DNA from: SW10 sp965657795
GTDB taxonomy: Bacteria > Verrucomicrobiota > Verrucomicrobiia > Verrucomicrobiales > Akkermansiaceae
Assembly (NCBI GenBank): GCA_965657795.1
Contig: CBFHQJ010000001.1
Location: 124,001-188,000 of the forward strand
Reading direction: 5' to 3'
Length of the DNA stretch: 64,000 nt
Positions 45,321 through 54,623 of the stretch are shown here, one piece after another; the stretch's first letter is position 1; every line of letters starts with the position of its first letter. The position numbers were made by a program, and so were the translations under genes. The notes beneath the pieces are model-generated. The model was not told the origin of the DNA. It worked only from the letters and a program-made list of their open reading frames with translations, and ran no database searches.

Positions 45321-47063
45321 ATGAAGCGCTTTCAGCCTTATTTAAAATACTTCAAGCCGGTGAAGTGGCACTTTGCCGGGAGTGTTCTTGCTGGATTGGT
45401 GTATGCTGCGGCGACCGGCGCAGGCCTGCCCTTGGCCGCCAAAGTGGTTTTTCCGCTGATCTTTGAAGACGATCAGGGCGGCGCAGCTGATGACTCAAAG
45501 CCAAATTTTGTGGTCGATTGGTTACAGGATTGGTTCTCTTCCCTGCCTGCTGACTGGCTGCTGGTCGCGGCATGTGCCTGGTTGCCCTTAATGTTTTTTT
45601 TCCGGGCGCTCGGAGGGTTCATCAATACCTACTTGATCAGCTACTGCGGGTTTCGCTTTCTTGAACAGATTCGCGACGAGGTTTTTTGCAAACTCCAGTC
45701 TTTGCCGCTGGCCTTCTTTCAGAAGCATCAAGGCGGTGATTTACTGGCCCGATTGGTGGGGGATGCCGAAATTGTCAGAGGGACGGTGGGAAAGGTGGCG
45801 GTGGATTTGATCAAGCAACCGGCGACTTTGATTGCGGCTCTATTTGTCTTAATCATGGAAGCGGTGACGACCGAAGGGACCGCTTTGGTTCTCTTGGCAA
45901 TTCTTTCCATTCCAATTTGTATTTTCCCCCTCCGCGCGATTGCCAAAAAGTTGGGCAAGAAGGCCAAAAGTTTACAAGCGAGCGCTGGCGATCTGAGTGG
46001 CCAGATATCGGAATCGATTCAAGCGCCCATGGAGATTCGGGCTTATAATTTGCAGGAGTCGATCGTGCAAAAATTCCGGAATCGGGTGAAGGGGATCATT
46101 CGCTATTCCATGAAAGTGGTGAAGTACAAGCAGATGATCTCGCCAGTGGTGGAGTTTGTTTCGGTAGTGGGTTTGACCATCGCAATTTATCTGGGTGCTC
46201 AACAGGGGATGAAACTATCCGGTTTTATGACCATCGCGATGGCGCTCTACCTTTGTTACGAGCCGGTCAAAAAGCTGGGTGCCATCCAGGGTCACTTGAA
46301 GCAGGCTGAGGTTTCGCTGGACCGGCTTGAGGAAATTTCACTGGCTGTTGATTCGCTCGAGGATCCCAAATCTCCAGTCAGGCCTAAGGAGTTTTCGAGT
46401 GAGGTCGTCTTTGAAGACGTTGTCTTTGGATACGGGGGCGAGGAGATCTTGAAGGGGATTAGTCTCACCATTCAGCCGGGAGAATGTGTTGCTTTGATTG
46501 GGCCGAGTGGTGGAGGAAAATCGAGTCTCTTTAATTTGATTCCACGCTTTTATGATGCAAACTCCGGGAAGGTTTTGGTCAGTGGGATCGATGTTCGCAA
46601 GTGGGCCAAAGATGAGTTGCGAGACCAGATTGCGGTGGTTTCACAGACCGCGATTTTGTTCCAGGGAACCATTCGGGAGAATATCTTGCTGGGCCGCCCG
46701 GAGGCGAGTCAGCAAGACGTGGAAGAGGCTGCGCGCAAGGCAAATGCCCACGAGTTTATTCTGAAACAGGACAAGGGGTATGAAACAACGGTTTCGGAAA
46801 TGGGGCGGAGCCTTTCGGGAGGCCAGCGCCAACGGATTGCGATTGCACGGGCTTTCTTGAAAGATGCTCCGATTTTGTTATTGGACGAGGCGACTAGCGC
46901 GCTTGATAACGAGAGTGAAGCGGTGATCCAGGAGGAGCTTTCTGATCTCGTGAAGGGGCGGACGACTTTACTCATCGCGCACCGACTTTCGACGACGAAG
47001 ATCGCGAGCCGCGTGATCGAGCTCGATCAAGGAAAGGTTGTTTCGGAAAGGGCCGAGGCCTAA
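45321..47063 (+). CDS. MsbA-like lipid A/LPS-exporting ABC transporter
   Basis: 580 residues from ATG 45321, a fused half-transporter. Six membrane helices are spread over about 1-320, followed by an ATP-binding domain (about 350-580): Walker A GPSGGGKSS, signature LSGGQRQRIAIARAF, Walker B ILLLDEATSALD and the H-loop LIAHRLST. The position among LPS-core genes suggests an MsbA-type lipid A flippase. Multidrug export cannot be excluded by sequence alone. The stop overlaps that of the opposite glycosyltransferase gene by four bases. Confidence 0.92.
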   Translation: MKRFQPYLKYFKPVKWHFAGSVLAGLVYAAATGAGLPLAAKVVFPLIFEDDQGGAADDSKPNFVVDWLQDWFSSLPADWLLVAACAWLPLMFFFRALGGFINTYLISYCGFRFLEQIRDEVFCKLQSLPLAFFQKHQGGDLLARLVGDAEIVRGTVGKVAVDLIKQPATLIAALFVLIMEAVTTEGTALVLLAILSIPICIFPLRAIAKKLGKKAKSLQASAGDLSGQISESIQAPMEIRAYNLQESIVQKFRNRVKGIIRYSMKVVKYKQMISPVVEFVSVVGLTIAIYLGAQQGMKLSGFMTIAMALYLCYEPVKKLGAIQGHLKQAEVSLDRLEEISLAVDSLEDPKSPVRPKEFSSEVVFEDVVFGYGGEEILKGISLTIQPGECVALIGPSGGGKSSLFNLIPRFYDANSGKVLVSGIDVRKWAKDELRDQIAVVSQTAILFQGTIRENILLGRPEASQQDVEEAARKANAHEFILKQDKGYETTVSEMGRSLSGGQRQRIAIARAFLKDAPILLLDEATSALDNESEAVIQEELSDLVKGRTTLLIAHRLSTTKIASRVIELDQGKVVSERAEA

Positions 47064-48004
47064 AGCGACGAGAGTATCTCAGGGAAACGAGTTTCGAAGT
47101 CGTGATGATTTTGCTGCATCCAGGTCCGAGCTTCTGATTGGATTGAAGTAAGATCTTCCTCCGACATTGAAATTGCTTTCTCGATCGCAGTTTCCAGATC
47201 TGTGGGGCTCACTTTATAGTTTGTGCCAAGGTGGCGTGGTTCAGTCTCGGGGGCAGCGACAAGGATTCCTCGATCTGCTTGGACCAATTCATTCATGGGT
47301 GGTCCGTCAGTCGTAATGACAGTGGCACCACAGCTCATCGCTTCGACGATATAGTGACCCCAGCCTTCGGAGAGTGATGGGCAGAGATGGATGGGATGCT
47401 CATTGACGAGCTTGATAATGTCTTCATCGCTTAGGTAGTCAGTGATGAGATCAATGTTTTCGGGGAGGGCGGCGGGAGCGTTGTCCTTGTGTTGAAGGAG
47501 CGTAAGAGTGGGCCATTCCGGATGCTTCTTCCAAAGTTCGAGAACGGTTTCGGTGCCCTTGAGCGTGCTTCGTCCGGCCAGGTGAAGGATGGCGTTTCGT
47601 TTTCGGGCAACTGCAGGATCGTAGAGGTCCTTTGAGGTGAAGCCGATGAATTTGCAGGACGGGTGGAACTCGCTAAAAACTTCAAGGGCGTGGTGGCTTT
47701 TGCAAAAAACGTGGTCGATTTTTCCCAGTCGGGGGACGTGGCGTCGGGGGAAACGTTCCTGGTTGGGGATTAGAATGTTTGTTTGGGCCGAAGAGATCCA
47801 ACGGGGGAAGATTCGCTCAAGGAAGATGTTTGCGTCAAAGCGCGGCTTCTTCGGGAGCCAATTTGAGTAGCAGGGGATCTCCCGGCAATGGCTCACCTTG
47901 ACTTGATGGCCCACGCGAGTGGCGGCCGCGTGGATGAGATCGACATCCCGGTCTAAGCCCACGCCGTTGGTTCGCGCGATGATATTGAATTGCAGAGGCT
48001 TCAC
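47060..48004 (-). CDS. glycosyltransferase, GT4-like C-terminal half
   Basis: 314 residues, shorter than most GT4 enzymes because the N-terminal Rossmann half is compact. The C-terminal nucleotide-sugar site is clear: HLAGRSTLKGTETVLELWKKHPEWPTLTLL, then HLCPSLSEGWGHYIVEAMSCGATVITTDGPPMNELV with the conserved E-x7-E (EGWGHYIVE). It probably adds a sugar to the LPS core. It lies 25 bases downstream of the intact kinase gene on the same strand and shares its operon with the kinase and the methyltransferase. Confidence 0.88.
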   Translation of the reverse strand: MKPLQFNIIARTNGVGLDRDVDLIHAAATRVGHQVKVSHCREIPCYSNWLPKKPRFDANIFLERIFPRWISSAQTNILIPNQERFPRRHVPRLGKIDHVFCKSHHALEVFSEFHPSCKFIGFTSKDLYDPAVARKRNAILHLAGRSTLKGTETVLELWKKHPEWPTLTLLQHKDNAPAALPENIDLITDYLSDEDIIKLVNEHPIHLCPSLSEGWGHYIVEAMSCGATVITTDGPPMNELVQADRGILVAAPETEPRHLGTNYKVSPTDLETAIEKAISMSEEDLTSIQSEARTWMQQNHHDFETRFPEILSSL

Positions 48005-48029
48005 GATTTGCGGAGAAAGGGGGTTATTT

Positions 48030-48761
48030 TTAACGGAAGGTGTCCTTGATACGGCGGCGGGCGGACTTGATCTCGAGGCTTTTGCGCTCCATCCATCGGG
48101 CGAGACGGAAGGTGGCTGAGCTACGAATCTCCGAGGGCAGCTGCTCGAGGCTTTCGGGGTAAGTGCGGGCGAGGCGCGCGAGTTCCATCCGTTTTTTGAA
48201 GGTCCGAAAGATGAGCGGTTTTTTGAGCCGGAAATCGATGAAGGTCAATTCGCCGTCGAAGATGAGGAAATTCGCGGCCTTGGCATCGGTAAGGAGATAA
48301 CCCTTGGCGTGTAGTTTCAAGAGTTCCGTGACCACGAGAGCTGCGTCATCAGGGCCAGCGCCTTTGCCTTCGGCGAAGCGGTAGCAACAAAAGGAATCTG
48401 CTACGAAGCCTTTGCTCCTCAGATCTCCAGCTAGCAGGGGAGCGGGCGCCTTTAAGCCGAGCTCGTGCATGAGCTGCAGGTTCTTGAAGGTGCGGATACT
48501 TTCGCTATCGCGAATGAGAGTAGTGATTTTTTCCCAAGTTCGTTTGAGGCGGGCTCTTGGGATTTTATGGACAATATCTAGATCTCCGACTTGAAGCCGC
48601 ACCGCATAAGTCGAGCGGCTGTCCTTGAAGACGGTGGTCGCTTCGTAGCTGCGGTCAATGATGGTATCGAATATTTGCCTAGTAACCTCCTCATTAAGCG
48701 ATGATCGAAGCTCGAAGCCGCGATGGCAAAACTGTCGTGTCGCCCATGTTTGGTGAGTCAT
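48030..48761 (-). CDS. WaaY-like LPS-core / Kdo kinase family protein
   Basis: 243 residues from ATG 48761; in-frame upstream starts (48794, TTG 48827) exist. It has a small protein-kinase-like fold: TTVFKDSRSTYAVRL and VHKIPRARLKR hold the ATP-binding Lys region, LLTDAKAANFLI replaces HxDxxxxN of kinases with a catalytic Asp and Asn, and ELTFIDFRLKKP has the metal Asp. E. coli WaaY (heptose II kinase) has the same build. It probably phosphorylates a core sugar. It lies next to a glycosyltransferase and a methyltransferase and is paralogous to the broken gene at 44491-45252. Confidence 0.85.
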   Translation of the reverse strand: MTHQTWATRQFCHRGFELRSSLNEEVTRQIFDTIIDRSYEATTVFKDSRSTYAVRLQVGDLDIVHKIPRARLKRTWEKITTLIRDSESIRTFKNLQLMHELGLKAPAPLLAGDLRSKGFVADSFCCYRFAEGKGAGPDDAALVVTELLKLHAKGYLLTDAKAANFLIFDGELTFIDFRLKKPLIFRTFKKRMELARLARTYPESLEQLPSEIRSSATFRLARWMERKSLEIKSARRRIKDTFR

Positions 48762-48823
48762 GGTGTCATTCGTGTTCCCTTCCTTGATCGGCATGTTCAA
48801 GGTCCGCGACAAGATTGGGCTGA

Positions 48824-49465
48824 TCAAGCGACTCGGAAATGGGCTACAACGGTGTGGATGTAGCGATTGAGGTATCCCTCTTGTCCATGGCGTAATTTGC
48901 GCAAGGAGCGAATCAGGGTAGGGCGTTCGTTTTCAGCGGCAATGATCCGCTCAAGGGTAACGTTAGGAGTGTTCTGAGCATACTCCTCGAAGAAATTGAT
49001 GATCTGGCGGGAGTTGATAAACCACTTGTGACGATCAACGGGCTTTTCTTGAGAAAGTTGGTAGTGCGCGATTTCACCACTGCCCCTTTCAAGGGGGGTA
49101 CGAGCGCTGCACCAGCAGTTGGGCAGAGAAACTAAGACGTGTTTTTCAGCGGTGCGGAAAAGCTCCTTAAAAACTCGGTGGAAAGAATCGAGGTGTTCGA
49201 GGACCTCAAAGCAGCAGGTTGTTTCGTATTGCCCGTCATCGATTGGGAGGGATTCAATCTCCTCGAGATTGAGCACGAGGTCTGGTTTTCCAACAATATC
49301 GATACCGAAGTAGTTGGTGTCAGGGAGGAGTTCGCGGAGTGGTGCTTCGTAACATCCGACATCTAGGACCGAGGTTTTAAGCTCGTTGGGAAAGTGAGAA
49401 AGAATGAATTCGGTCCGGTCTTGACGCTCACGAAATTTTTTTTGATGGATGGTTGGTTGAAGCAT
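48824..49465 (-). CDS. class I SAM-dependent methyltransferase
   Basis: 213 residues. Methyltransferase type 11/12 motifs: VLDVGCYEAPLRELLP (motif I, SAM binding), YFGIDIVGKPD (motif II), TCCFEVLEHLDSFHRVFKEL (post-I, EVLEH) and HVLVSLPN. It is the first gene of the minus-strand LPS operon that continues into the kinase and glycosyltransferase. The substrate is unknown; a core sugar or an export-linked glycan end is plausible. The 387 bases upstream, to the divergent GT2 gene, hold no gene. Confidence 0.88.
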   Translation of the reverse strand: MLQPTIHQKKFRERQDRTEFILSHFPNELKTSVLDVGCYEAPLRELLPDTNYFGIDIVGKPDLVLNLEEIESLPIDDGQYETTCCFEVLEHLDSFHRVFKELFRTAEKHVLVSLPNCWCSARTPLERGSGEIAHYQLSQEKPVDRHKWFINSRQIINFFEEYAQNTPNVTLERIIAAENERPTLIRSLRKLRHGQEGYLNRYIHTVVAHFRVA

Positions 49466-49665
49466 GTGATGAAGAAGTGGGAACTCGCAAGGTAGGCCAA
49501 TACCAGCACGAACGTTGGAGGTTTACTAAAAACCGAGTATTGTTTCGATTCTAGATTTTATTTTTTGTTGAGATCTAGAAGTTGCGTCATCGAGATGGGA
49601 GGGTGTCTCATAGTCAATTTTAAATCAGTTACTTAAGCCCTTTCTGGGTGCTGTCCAGAAACCTC

Positions 49666-49693
49666 TTGGCAAGAGAAAGACTCTCCCTATGCT
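49666..49693 (+). promoter_or_regulatory. possible sigma-70 promoter for the plus-strand glycosyltransferases
   Basis: TTGGCA (49666-49671) and TATGCT (49688-49693) with a 16-base spacer lie about 160 bases upstream of the GT2 start, in the otherwise empty 49466-49852 gap between divergent LPS genes. The match is fair and the leader would be long. No other structure is evident in this gap. Confidence 0.3.
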
Positions 49694-49852
49694 TTGCGCC
49701 GCTGGCTCATCCTTAGCGTTCTAAGCTAAGATGTTTTTTTGCCCGCTCGCGAAACCACGAAACATTCACTTTTGATTTACGGAAACTCTTTTGCTCCCCT
49801 CGGTGATCGGCACGACACGGCCGAGCTGTTTCGGGCCGAAGAATTTTAGGCG

Positions 49853-50632
49853 ATGAAGATAAGCGCGACCATCATTACCTTCAACGAGGAGAAGCAGATC
49901 AAGCGGTGCTTGGATTCGCTCGCTGGAGTCGTGGACGAGATAGTCGTGGTGGATAGTTATTCAACTGACCAGACCGAGGAGATCTGTCGCTCATTTGAGC
50001 AGGCCAGATTCCTCCAAAACGAGTTTGGAGGATTTATCGAGCAGAAGAACTTTGCGGTCGGAGTCGCCAAGCATGATTGGATTCTGTCCTTAGACGGCGA
50101 TGAATGCCTTAGCGAGGAGCTCATCGAGGAATTGCAGCAGCTCAAGCAGGTGGATAGTGATGGAAGCCAGGCTTTTTCAATGCCGCGTCTCAATCGTTAC
50201 TGTGGACGGTGGATTCGTCACAGCGGTTGGTATCCTGATCGCAAGGTGAGGCTTTGGAAGAAGGCCGTCGGGAAATGGGGAGGGAGAAACCCTCACGATT
50301 CGGTGGTCTTGGAAAAAGAGGTGAAGGTGAAGATGCTCAAGAGCGACATCCTCCACTACACCATTCCGACTCTCGAAGCGCATGTCGCTCAGAGTAATAA
50401 ATTTTCTGAAATCGCCGCGAATGAACTTCTGAAATCGCCTCGCAGAAAGCCAGCGGTCTTTAAGATGATTTTTAATCCACCGTTCGTCTTCTTTAAAAAG
50501 TATTTTTTCCAATTGGGATTTCTCGATGGCTTTCATGGTCTCTCGATCGCGGTGGTCTCCGCTCACTCCAAGTTTCTGAAGTATGCGAAATACATCCAGC
50601 TCCGGTCCGACAATGAAAATTCTACATCTTAG
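49853..50632 (+). CDS. glycosyltransferase family 2 (WaaE/LgtF-like)
   Basis: 259 residues, GT-A fold. ISATIITFNEEKQIKRCLDSLAGVVDEIVVVDSYSTDQT opens the domain, LSLDGDECLSEEL holds the DxD-like metal site, and RHSGWYPDRKVRLWKKAVGKWGG and HDSVVLEKEVKVKMLKSDILHYT are the WaaE/LgtF-type downstream blocks. The C-terminal amphipathic segment suggests membrane association. This subgroup adds glucose to inner-core heptose. The gene overlaps the next one by 20 bases. Confidence 0.93.
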   Translation: MKISATIITFNEEKQIKRCLDSLAGVVDEIVVVDSYSTDQTEEICRSFEQARFLQNEFGGFIEQKNFAVGVAKHDWILSLDGDECLSEELIEELQQLKQVDSDGSQAFSMPRLNRYCGRWIRHSGWYPDRKVRLWKKAVGKWGGRNPHDSVVLEKEVKVKMLKSDILHYTIPTLEAHVAQSNKFSEIAANELLKSPRRKPAVFKMIFNPPFVFFKKYFFQLGFLDGFHGLSIAVVSAHSKFLKYAKYIQLRSDNENSTS

Positions 50633-51722
50633 TTCCGAGGCGACCTGGAGGGGTGGCGAACAGCAGATCGCTTACCTCATCGAGGAGCTGGAAGCCCTGG
50701 GCATTGCCCCACTCGTAGCTTGCAAGCCGGGCTCTGAATTTGAGAAATACTGCGTTCAGAAAGGCTGGCAATATGAGTCTTTGTCAATGCGAAGTTCATC
50801 TGATATGAAGTCAGGATGGCGGCTTAAAAGGCTGTGTAGAAAGCACTCGGTTGATCTGGTGCATGCTCATAGTTCGCATTCTCACAGCACGACCTTTTTA
50901 TCGTATTTGCTCGGAAACAACACGCCGGTTATCCTAACGCGGCGCGTCGATTTTGAGTTGAAAAGTAACTTTTTTTCTCGGCACAAATACACGTTTTCAA
51001 AAATCAGGAAGGTCGCATGTGTCTCGGATGCCATCCGCAAGATCGTGGTGAAGGGTACTGGACAGCCCGAGAGGTGCATGACGATTTATAGCTCGATCGA
51101 TCACAGCAAATTTGAGCCTTATCTCGGTGGCGATTGCCTTCGCGAAAAATACGATTTTGATTCTAATCTTACCTTGGTGGGCAACACCAGTGCACTCGCG
51201 CCTCATAAGGACTACGCAACCTTTGTCAGAACAGCCGAGCACTACATCCGGAATTACGATGAGAAGGTTCGTTTCTTCGTGATAGGATCGGGCGAGCAAG
51301 AGGACGAAATCAAAGTGCAGGTTTCGGAGCTTGGGCTGGCAGACTATTTCATTTTCACGGGCTTCCTGAAGAACATCGGGGAGGTTTTGCCCTCCTTAGA
51401 TTTTTTCCTCATTACCTCTAAGACGGAAGGCTTGGGAACTAGCGTCATCGATGCTTTTGCGTCCAAGGTTCCAGTCGTGGCAACCGAGGCGGGTGGGATT
51501 CCCGAATTGGTGAAGCATGAGGAAACTGGATTAACGTCGAAGATAGGCGATTTTGAACATCTTTCGGCGAACCTGAATGCTTTGAAGATGGACGACGAAT
51601 TACGGCGGAAGATGACCGACGGAGCCTTCCTGTATTCTCAAAAATTTAACACGAGGACGATGGCTCGGCATTATCACAAACTTTACGTTCAGGCGCTTGC
51701 TGGAAAGGGAGGTGAATCTTGA
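50613..51722 (+). CDS. glycosyltransferase family 4
   Basis: 369 residues from ATG 50613. GT-B fold: KILHLSSEATWRGGEQQIAYLIEEL at the N-terminus, HAHSSHSHSTTFLSYL, then LVGNTSALAPHKDYATFV, FVIGSGEQEDEI and FFLITSKTEGLGTSVIDAFASKVPVVATEAGGIPELV with the E-x7-D/E acceptor motif. It is probably an LPS-core transferase. It starts inside the GT2 gene, and its stop overlaps the next start by four bases. Confidence 0.93.
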   Translation: MKILHLSSEATWRGGEQQIAYLIEELEALGIAPLVACKPGSEFEKYCVQKGWQYESLSMRSSSDMKSGWRLKRLCRKHSVDLVHAHSSHSHSTTFLSYLLGNNTPVILTRRVDFELKSNFFSRHKYTFSKIRKVACVSDAIRKIVVKGTGQPERCMTIYSSIDHSKFEPYLGGDCLREKYDFDSNLTLVGNTSALAPHKDYATFVRTAEHYIRNYDEKVRFFVIGSGEQEDEIKVQVSELGLADYFIFTGFLKNIGEVLPSLDFFLITSKTEGLGTSVIDAFASKVPVVATEAGGIPELVKHEETGLTSKIGDFEHLSANLNALKMDDELRRKMTDGAFLYSQKFNTRTMARHYHKLYVQALAGKGGES

Positions 51723-52894
51723 AAGCAAAAGCCTTGAAAATTGCCCTCGTGGTGAAGTCGCTCGATCCGAAGCGCGGCGGGCACGAATACTACATCAATC
51801 GTTTGCTGAGGGGTTTGCTGGCGAAAGGGTATGAAATCTGGTGCTTCGCCGAAAACTTCAGCACTGATTCCATTGATCATCCCAAGCTGAGTAGAATCGC
51901 GATTCGCCCATGTAAGATCGAATCGAGCATACGCATGCTGTCGTTCAATCGTCAGGCACGGCGGCTCGTCGAGGGTCACGAGGTCGATTTCGATTTGGTC
52001 TTTACGACTGGTAATATTTCCTTTGGTGATGTTTATCGCGCGGGTGGTGGCGTTCATGAGACCTACATGGAGAACTGCCTTTCGGAGCTCAGCCGATGGA
52101 ATCCTAAGCATCTGGTCGCGAGGTCGTTGCAAAGGAAGCTCTTCAAAGAGAACACGCTAGGGCTTCTGATCACTAATTCCATCATGGTGAAAAAGGATCT
52201 TAAGCAGCGCTACGGTGTTCCCGAAGAAATCCTTAAAGTGATTCGAAATGGCATTGATCTCGAACGCTTCAATCCAGTCTTCGCGGGGGAAACGCGCGAG
52301 GCGATTCGTGAGCAGCACGGCTTTGAGGTTTCGGATTTTATCTGCCTGTTTACTGCTGGCGGAGGCAAACGAAAAGGCTTAGCGGAGCTGCTGAAGGCGC
52401 TGGCTTCGATCCATAATGAGAAGGTGAAACTCCTCATTGTGGGGCGCACGGATGAAGCAGATTTGAACCGGACGGTGAAAGGATTTGGGCTAGAAGAGCG
52501 CGTCGTTTACGCCGGTTTTCAGACTAAGATCGAGCAGTATTACGGCGCGGCTGACTGCTTCGTCTTTCCGTCAAAGTACGACGCTGCTGCGAATGTCGTT
52601 TGCGAGGCGCTGGCCTCTGGCGTTCCTGTCATCACGACGGAGACAAATGGGAGCCATGAACTCATTGAGGTTGGGAAAAACGGTTTTGTGATTCCGACGG
52701 CTGATGACTCTGTTGGGATTGCCCGTGGTGTTGAAGCGCTGGCTGCACAGGAAAACCGTTCCGAAATGCGGGACTGGGCCACCGAGACGGGGCAGCACTA
52801 TTCGATGGAACGTCACATTGCTCAATTTGAAGCGGCTTTGACTGACTACCTGAGCCGCCGAGCGGAAGGTGGTGAGGGAAGGGGCGGTGCCTAA
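51719..52894 (+). CDS. glycosyltransferase family 4 (WaaG-like)
   Basis: 391 residues. The start is a TTG overlapping the previous stop (TTGA) with GGGAGG seven bases before. The N-terminal half has KIALVVKSLDPKRGGHEYYINRLLRGLLAKGYEI and VYRAGGGVHETYM, as in WaaG, the heptose glucosyltransferase. The C-terminal half has RNGIDLERFNP, FTAGGGKRKGLAELLKAL and CFVFPSKYDAAANVVCEALASGVPVITTETNGSHELI. It is third in a coupled transferase operon (GT2, GT4, GT4). Confidence 0.93.
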   Translation: MKAKALKIALVVKSLDPKRGGHEYYINRLLRGLLAKGYEIWCFAENFSTDSIDHPKLSRIAIRPCKIESSIRMLSFNRQARRLVEGHEVDFDLVFTTGNISFGDVYRAGGGVHETYMENCLSELSRWNPKHLVARSLQRKLFKENTLGLLITNSIMVKKDLKQRYGVPEEILKVIRNGIDLERFNPVFAGETREAIREQHGFEVSDFICLFTAGGGKRKGLAELLKALASIHNEKVKLLIVGRTDEADLNRTVKGFGLEERVVYAGFQTKIEQYYGAADCFVFPSKYDAAANVVCEALASGVPVITTETNGSHELIEVGKNGFVIPTADDSVGIARGVEALAAQENRSEMRDWATETGQHYSMERHIAQFEAALTDYLSRRAEGGEGRGGA

Positions 52895-53562
52895 AGCTCA
52901 GGGAAAGGCGACTTTGGTTCTCCGAGCGTTTCAATGAGCCTCGCTTGGAAGTCAGGAAAGGCGAAGAGACTGTTAACGAGGCGGTCCCGATCCGTTTGAA
53001 GGTTTTCGCGCAGCTGAGTCCTTGAAAAGCGGTGGCGTGCTCCATCCAAATCAATAAGGGTGATCTTTCTCTCATTATTTACGAGGATGTTCTGGCTGTG
53101 GAAATCGCCATGCCGATTCTGAGAGTGGAGAAGTTTACGAAAAATATCCACGATCGCGGTGACCACCGGAGCAGGAGGGTCGTTCTCGGTTTCTAGAAAT
53201 TCTAGGAGTGTGAGGCCGGGAAAATACTCCGTGACCAGATAGGCGTCTTTGGGGAAGATGGGGCCTTTTTCGAGGAGGAAAAGAGCCTCTGGAGTGGGGA
53301 TGCCTTGCTTGAGAAGTCGCTGAGCGGCTTGAAAAGAGCGGCGAGCGCGGGATTGACCGCACACTGCCGCGACCGTTCGTGGCAGGGTCTTGATTTGATA
53401 GTGCTTTGCGATCAGATCAAGTGAGCCGACTTGGAAGCGATAGAGAGTCTGCTCCTTCTGCTGGTAAATTTGGGTCCCGTGAGCGGCGAGGTCTTGGAGG
53501 GCCTCGGTGATGAAAAGGCTGCTCTCGTGATCGAGTGAGTCAGCTAGGACTACAGATTTCAT
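52891..53562 (-). CDS. lipopolysaccharide kinase (Kdo/WaaP family)
   Basis: 223 residues from ATG 53562, which overlaps the epimerase stop by four bases (ATGA). Kinase-like fold: LIAKHYQIKTLPR with the ATP-binding Lys, RARRSFQAAQRLLKQGIPTPEALFLLEKG, YLVTEYFPGLTLLEFL (hinge), NRHGDFHSQNILVNNERKITLIDLDGARH with the catalytic Asp, Asn and metal Asp. WaaP/KdkA phosphorylate heptose I or Kdo. It is more WaaP/KdkA-like than the two WaaY-like genes nearby. It is translationally coupled to the sugar-nucleotide epimerase. Confidence 0.9.
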   Translation of the reverse strand: MKSVVLADSLDHESSLFITEALQDLAAHGTQIYQQKEQTLYRFQVGSLDLIAKHYQIKTLPRTVAAVCGQSRARRSFQAAQRLLKQGIPTPEALFLLEKGPIFPKDAYLVTEYFPGLTLLEFLETENDPPAPVVTAIVDIFRKLLHSQNRHGDFHSQNILVNNERKITLIDLDGARHRFSRTQLRENLQTDRDRLVNSLFAFPDFQARLIETLGEPKSPFPEL

Positions 53563-54509
53563 TGGCCTTGGGTGGCTTTGAACCATTCCACATACTTTTT
53601 AATCCCTACGCCGATTGGCGTTTGAGGTGCGTAGTTGAGAAGTTGATGAGCCTTGGTGATATCAGCGAAGGTCCTTGGAACGTCGCCGGGTTGGTTGTCG
53701 GTGAGTTCGATATCTGCTTTTTGTCCGCAGGCGTCTTCGACCATCGTGATCAGTTCGGTTAACGTGGTGGTGGCAGATCCGCCGATATTGAAGATCTCAA
53801 ATTCGGAGTCATGATAAGCTGCGGCGGAGAGAATGCCTTCGACGATGTCCTCGATATAGGTGTAATCGCGAGCGGTGGAGCCATCGCCATATTGTTGGAT
53901 GGGCGCGCCGGAGAAGATGTTTTTGGTGAATTTCGAAATCGCGAGATCAGGTCGCTGGCGAGGGCCGTATACGGTGAAGAAGCGCAGGCACATGCAGCGA
54001 ATGCCGAAGAGGTGCGAGTAGTTTGAGCACACCTGCTCGCCTGCGAGCTTGGTCGCGGCGTAGGGCGAAATGGTGCGCGTAAGGGCGTCGGTCTCGGCAA
54101 AGGGGACCTTTGCGTTCACTCCATAGACTGACGAAGACGAAGCGAAGATGAAGTTTTTGACTTCATGGTAACGACAGGCATCGAGGAGGTTGAAGGTACC
54201 GTCGATATTGGTGGTGAAGTAGAGCTTGGGTGACTGTATGGATGGCCTGACGCCTGCGCGGGCTGCGAGGTGGATGACGCCATCAAATTTTCCTTTGGCA
54301 AAGGTGCGCTCGACAAGGATGGCGTCGCGGATATCTCCTTCGACGAGGGTGATTTTTGAGAGGGATGCAGCGAGATTTTTGTGCTTGATACGGGGTGCGT
54401 AGTAGTCGTTGAAGTCATCGATAACAGTGATCTCGTGTCCTTGTTTGAGGAGGGCTTCAACTAGGTGCGAGCCGATGAATCCGGCTCCTCCTGTGACGAG
54501 GTAATGCAT
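53559..54509 (-). CDS. NAD-dependent epimerase, probable UDP-glucuronate 4-epimerase
   Basis: 316 residues, extended SDR. GGAGFIGSHL (NAD), VIDDFNDYYAPRIKHKN, VIHLAARAGVRPSIQSP, FASSSSVYG, YAATKLAGEQ (catalytic Tyr and Lys), LRFFTVYGPRQRPDLAISKF and GSTARDYTYIEDIVEG. The DDFNDYY, AGVRPS and FTVYGPRQRPD blocks are those of glucuronate epimerases rather than plain GalE. With the UDP-glucose dehydrogenase at 56777 it would give UDP-galacturonate for the core. Confidence 0.85.
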   Translation of the reverse strand: MHYLVTGGAGFIGSHLVEALLKQGHEITVIDDFNDYYAPRIKHKNLAASLSKITLVEGDIRDAILVERTFAKGKFDGVIHLAARAGVRPSIQSPKLYFTTNIDGTFNLLDACRYHEVKNFIFASSSSVYGVNAKVPFAETDALTRTISPYAATKLAGEQVCSNYSHLFGIRCMCLRFFTVYGPRQRPDLAISKFTKNIFSGAPIQQYGDGSTARDYTYIEDIVEGILSAAAYHDSEFEIFNIGGSATTTLTELITMVEDACGQKADIELTDNQPGDVPRTFADITKAHQLLNYAPQTPIGVGIKKYVEWFKATQGQ

Positions 54510-54611
54510 GGCGGGAGCGTAATGGCGCAGGGTGTTGGACGTCGAGGGCTAATCCCGCTGATTGGAGGAGTGCTGGAGCTAAAAGCGTTGCCTTTGATTT
54601 CGGCGGGTAGT

Positions 54612-54618
54612 AAGGAGG
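54612..54618 (+). promoter_or_regulatory. strong ribosome binding site that decides the start of the fusion gene
   Basis: AAGGAGG lies five bases before ATG 54624. Earlier in-frame starts at 54504 and 54522 have no such site and would put the N-terminus inside or beside the divergent epimerase gene. Confidence 0.75.
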
Positions 54619-54623
54619 GAGAG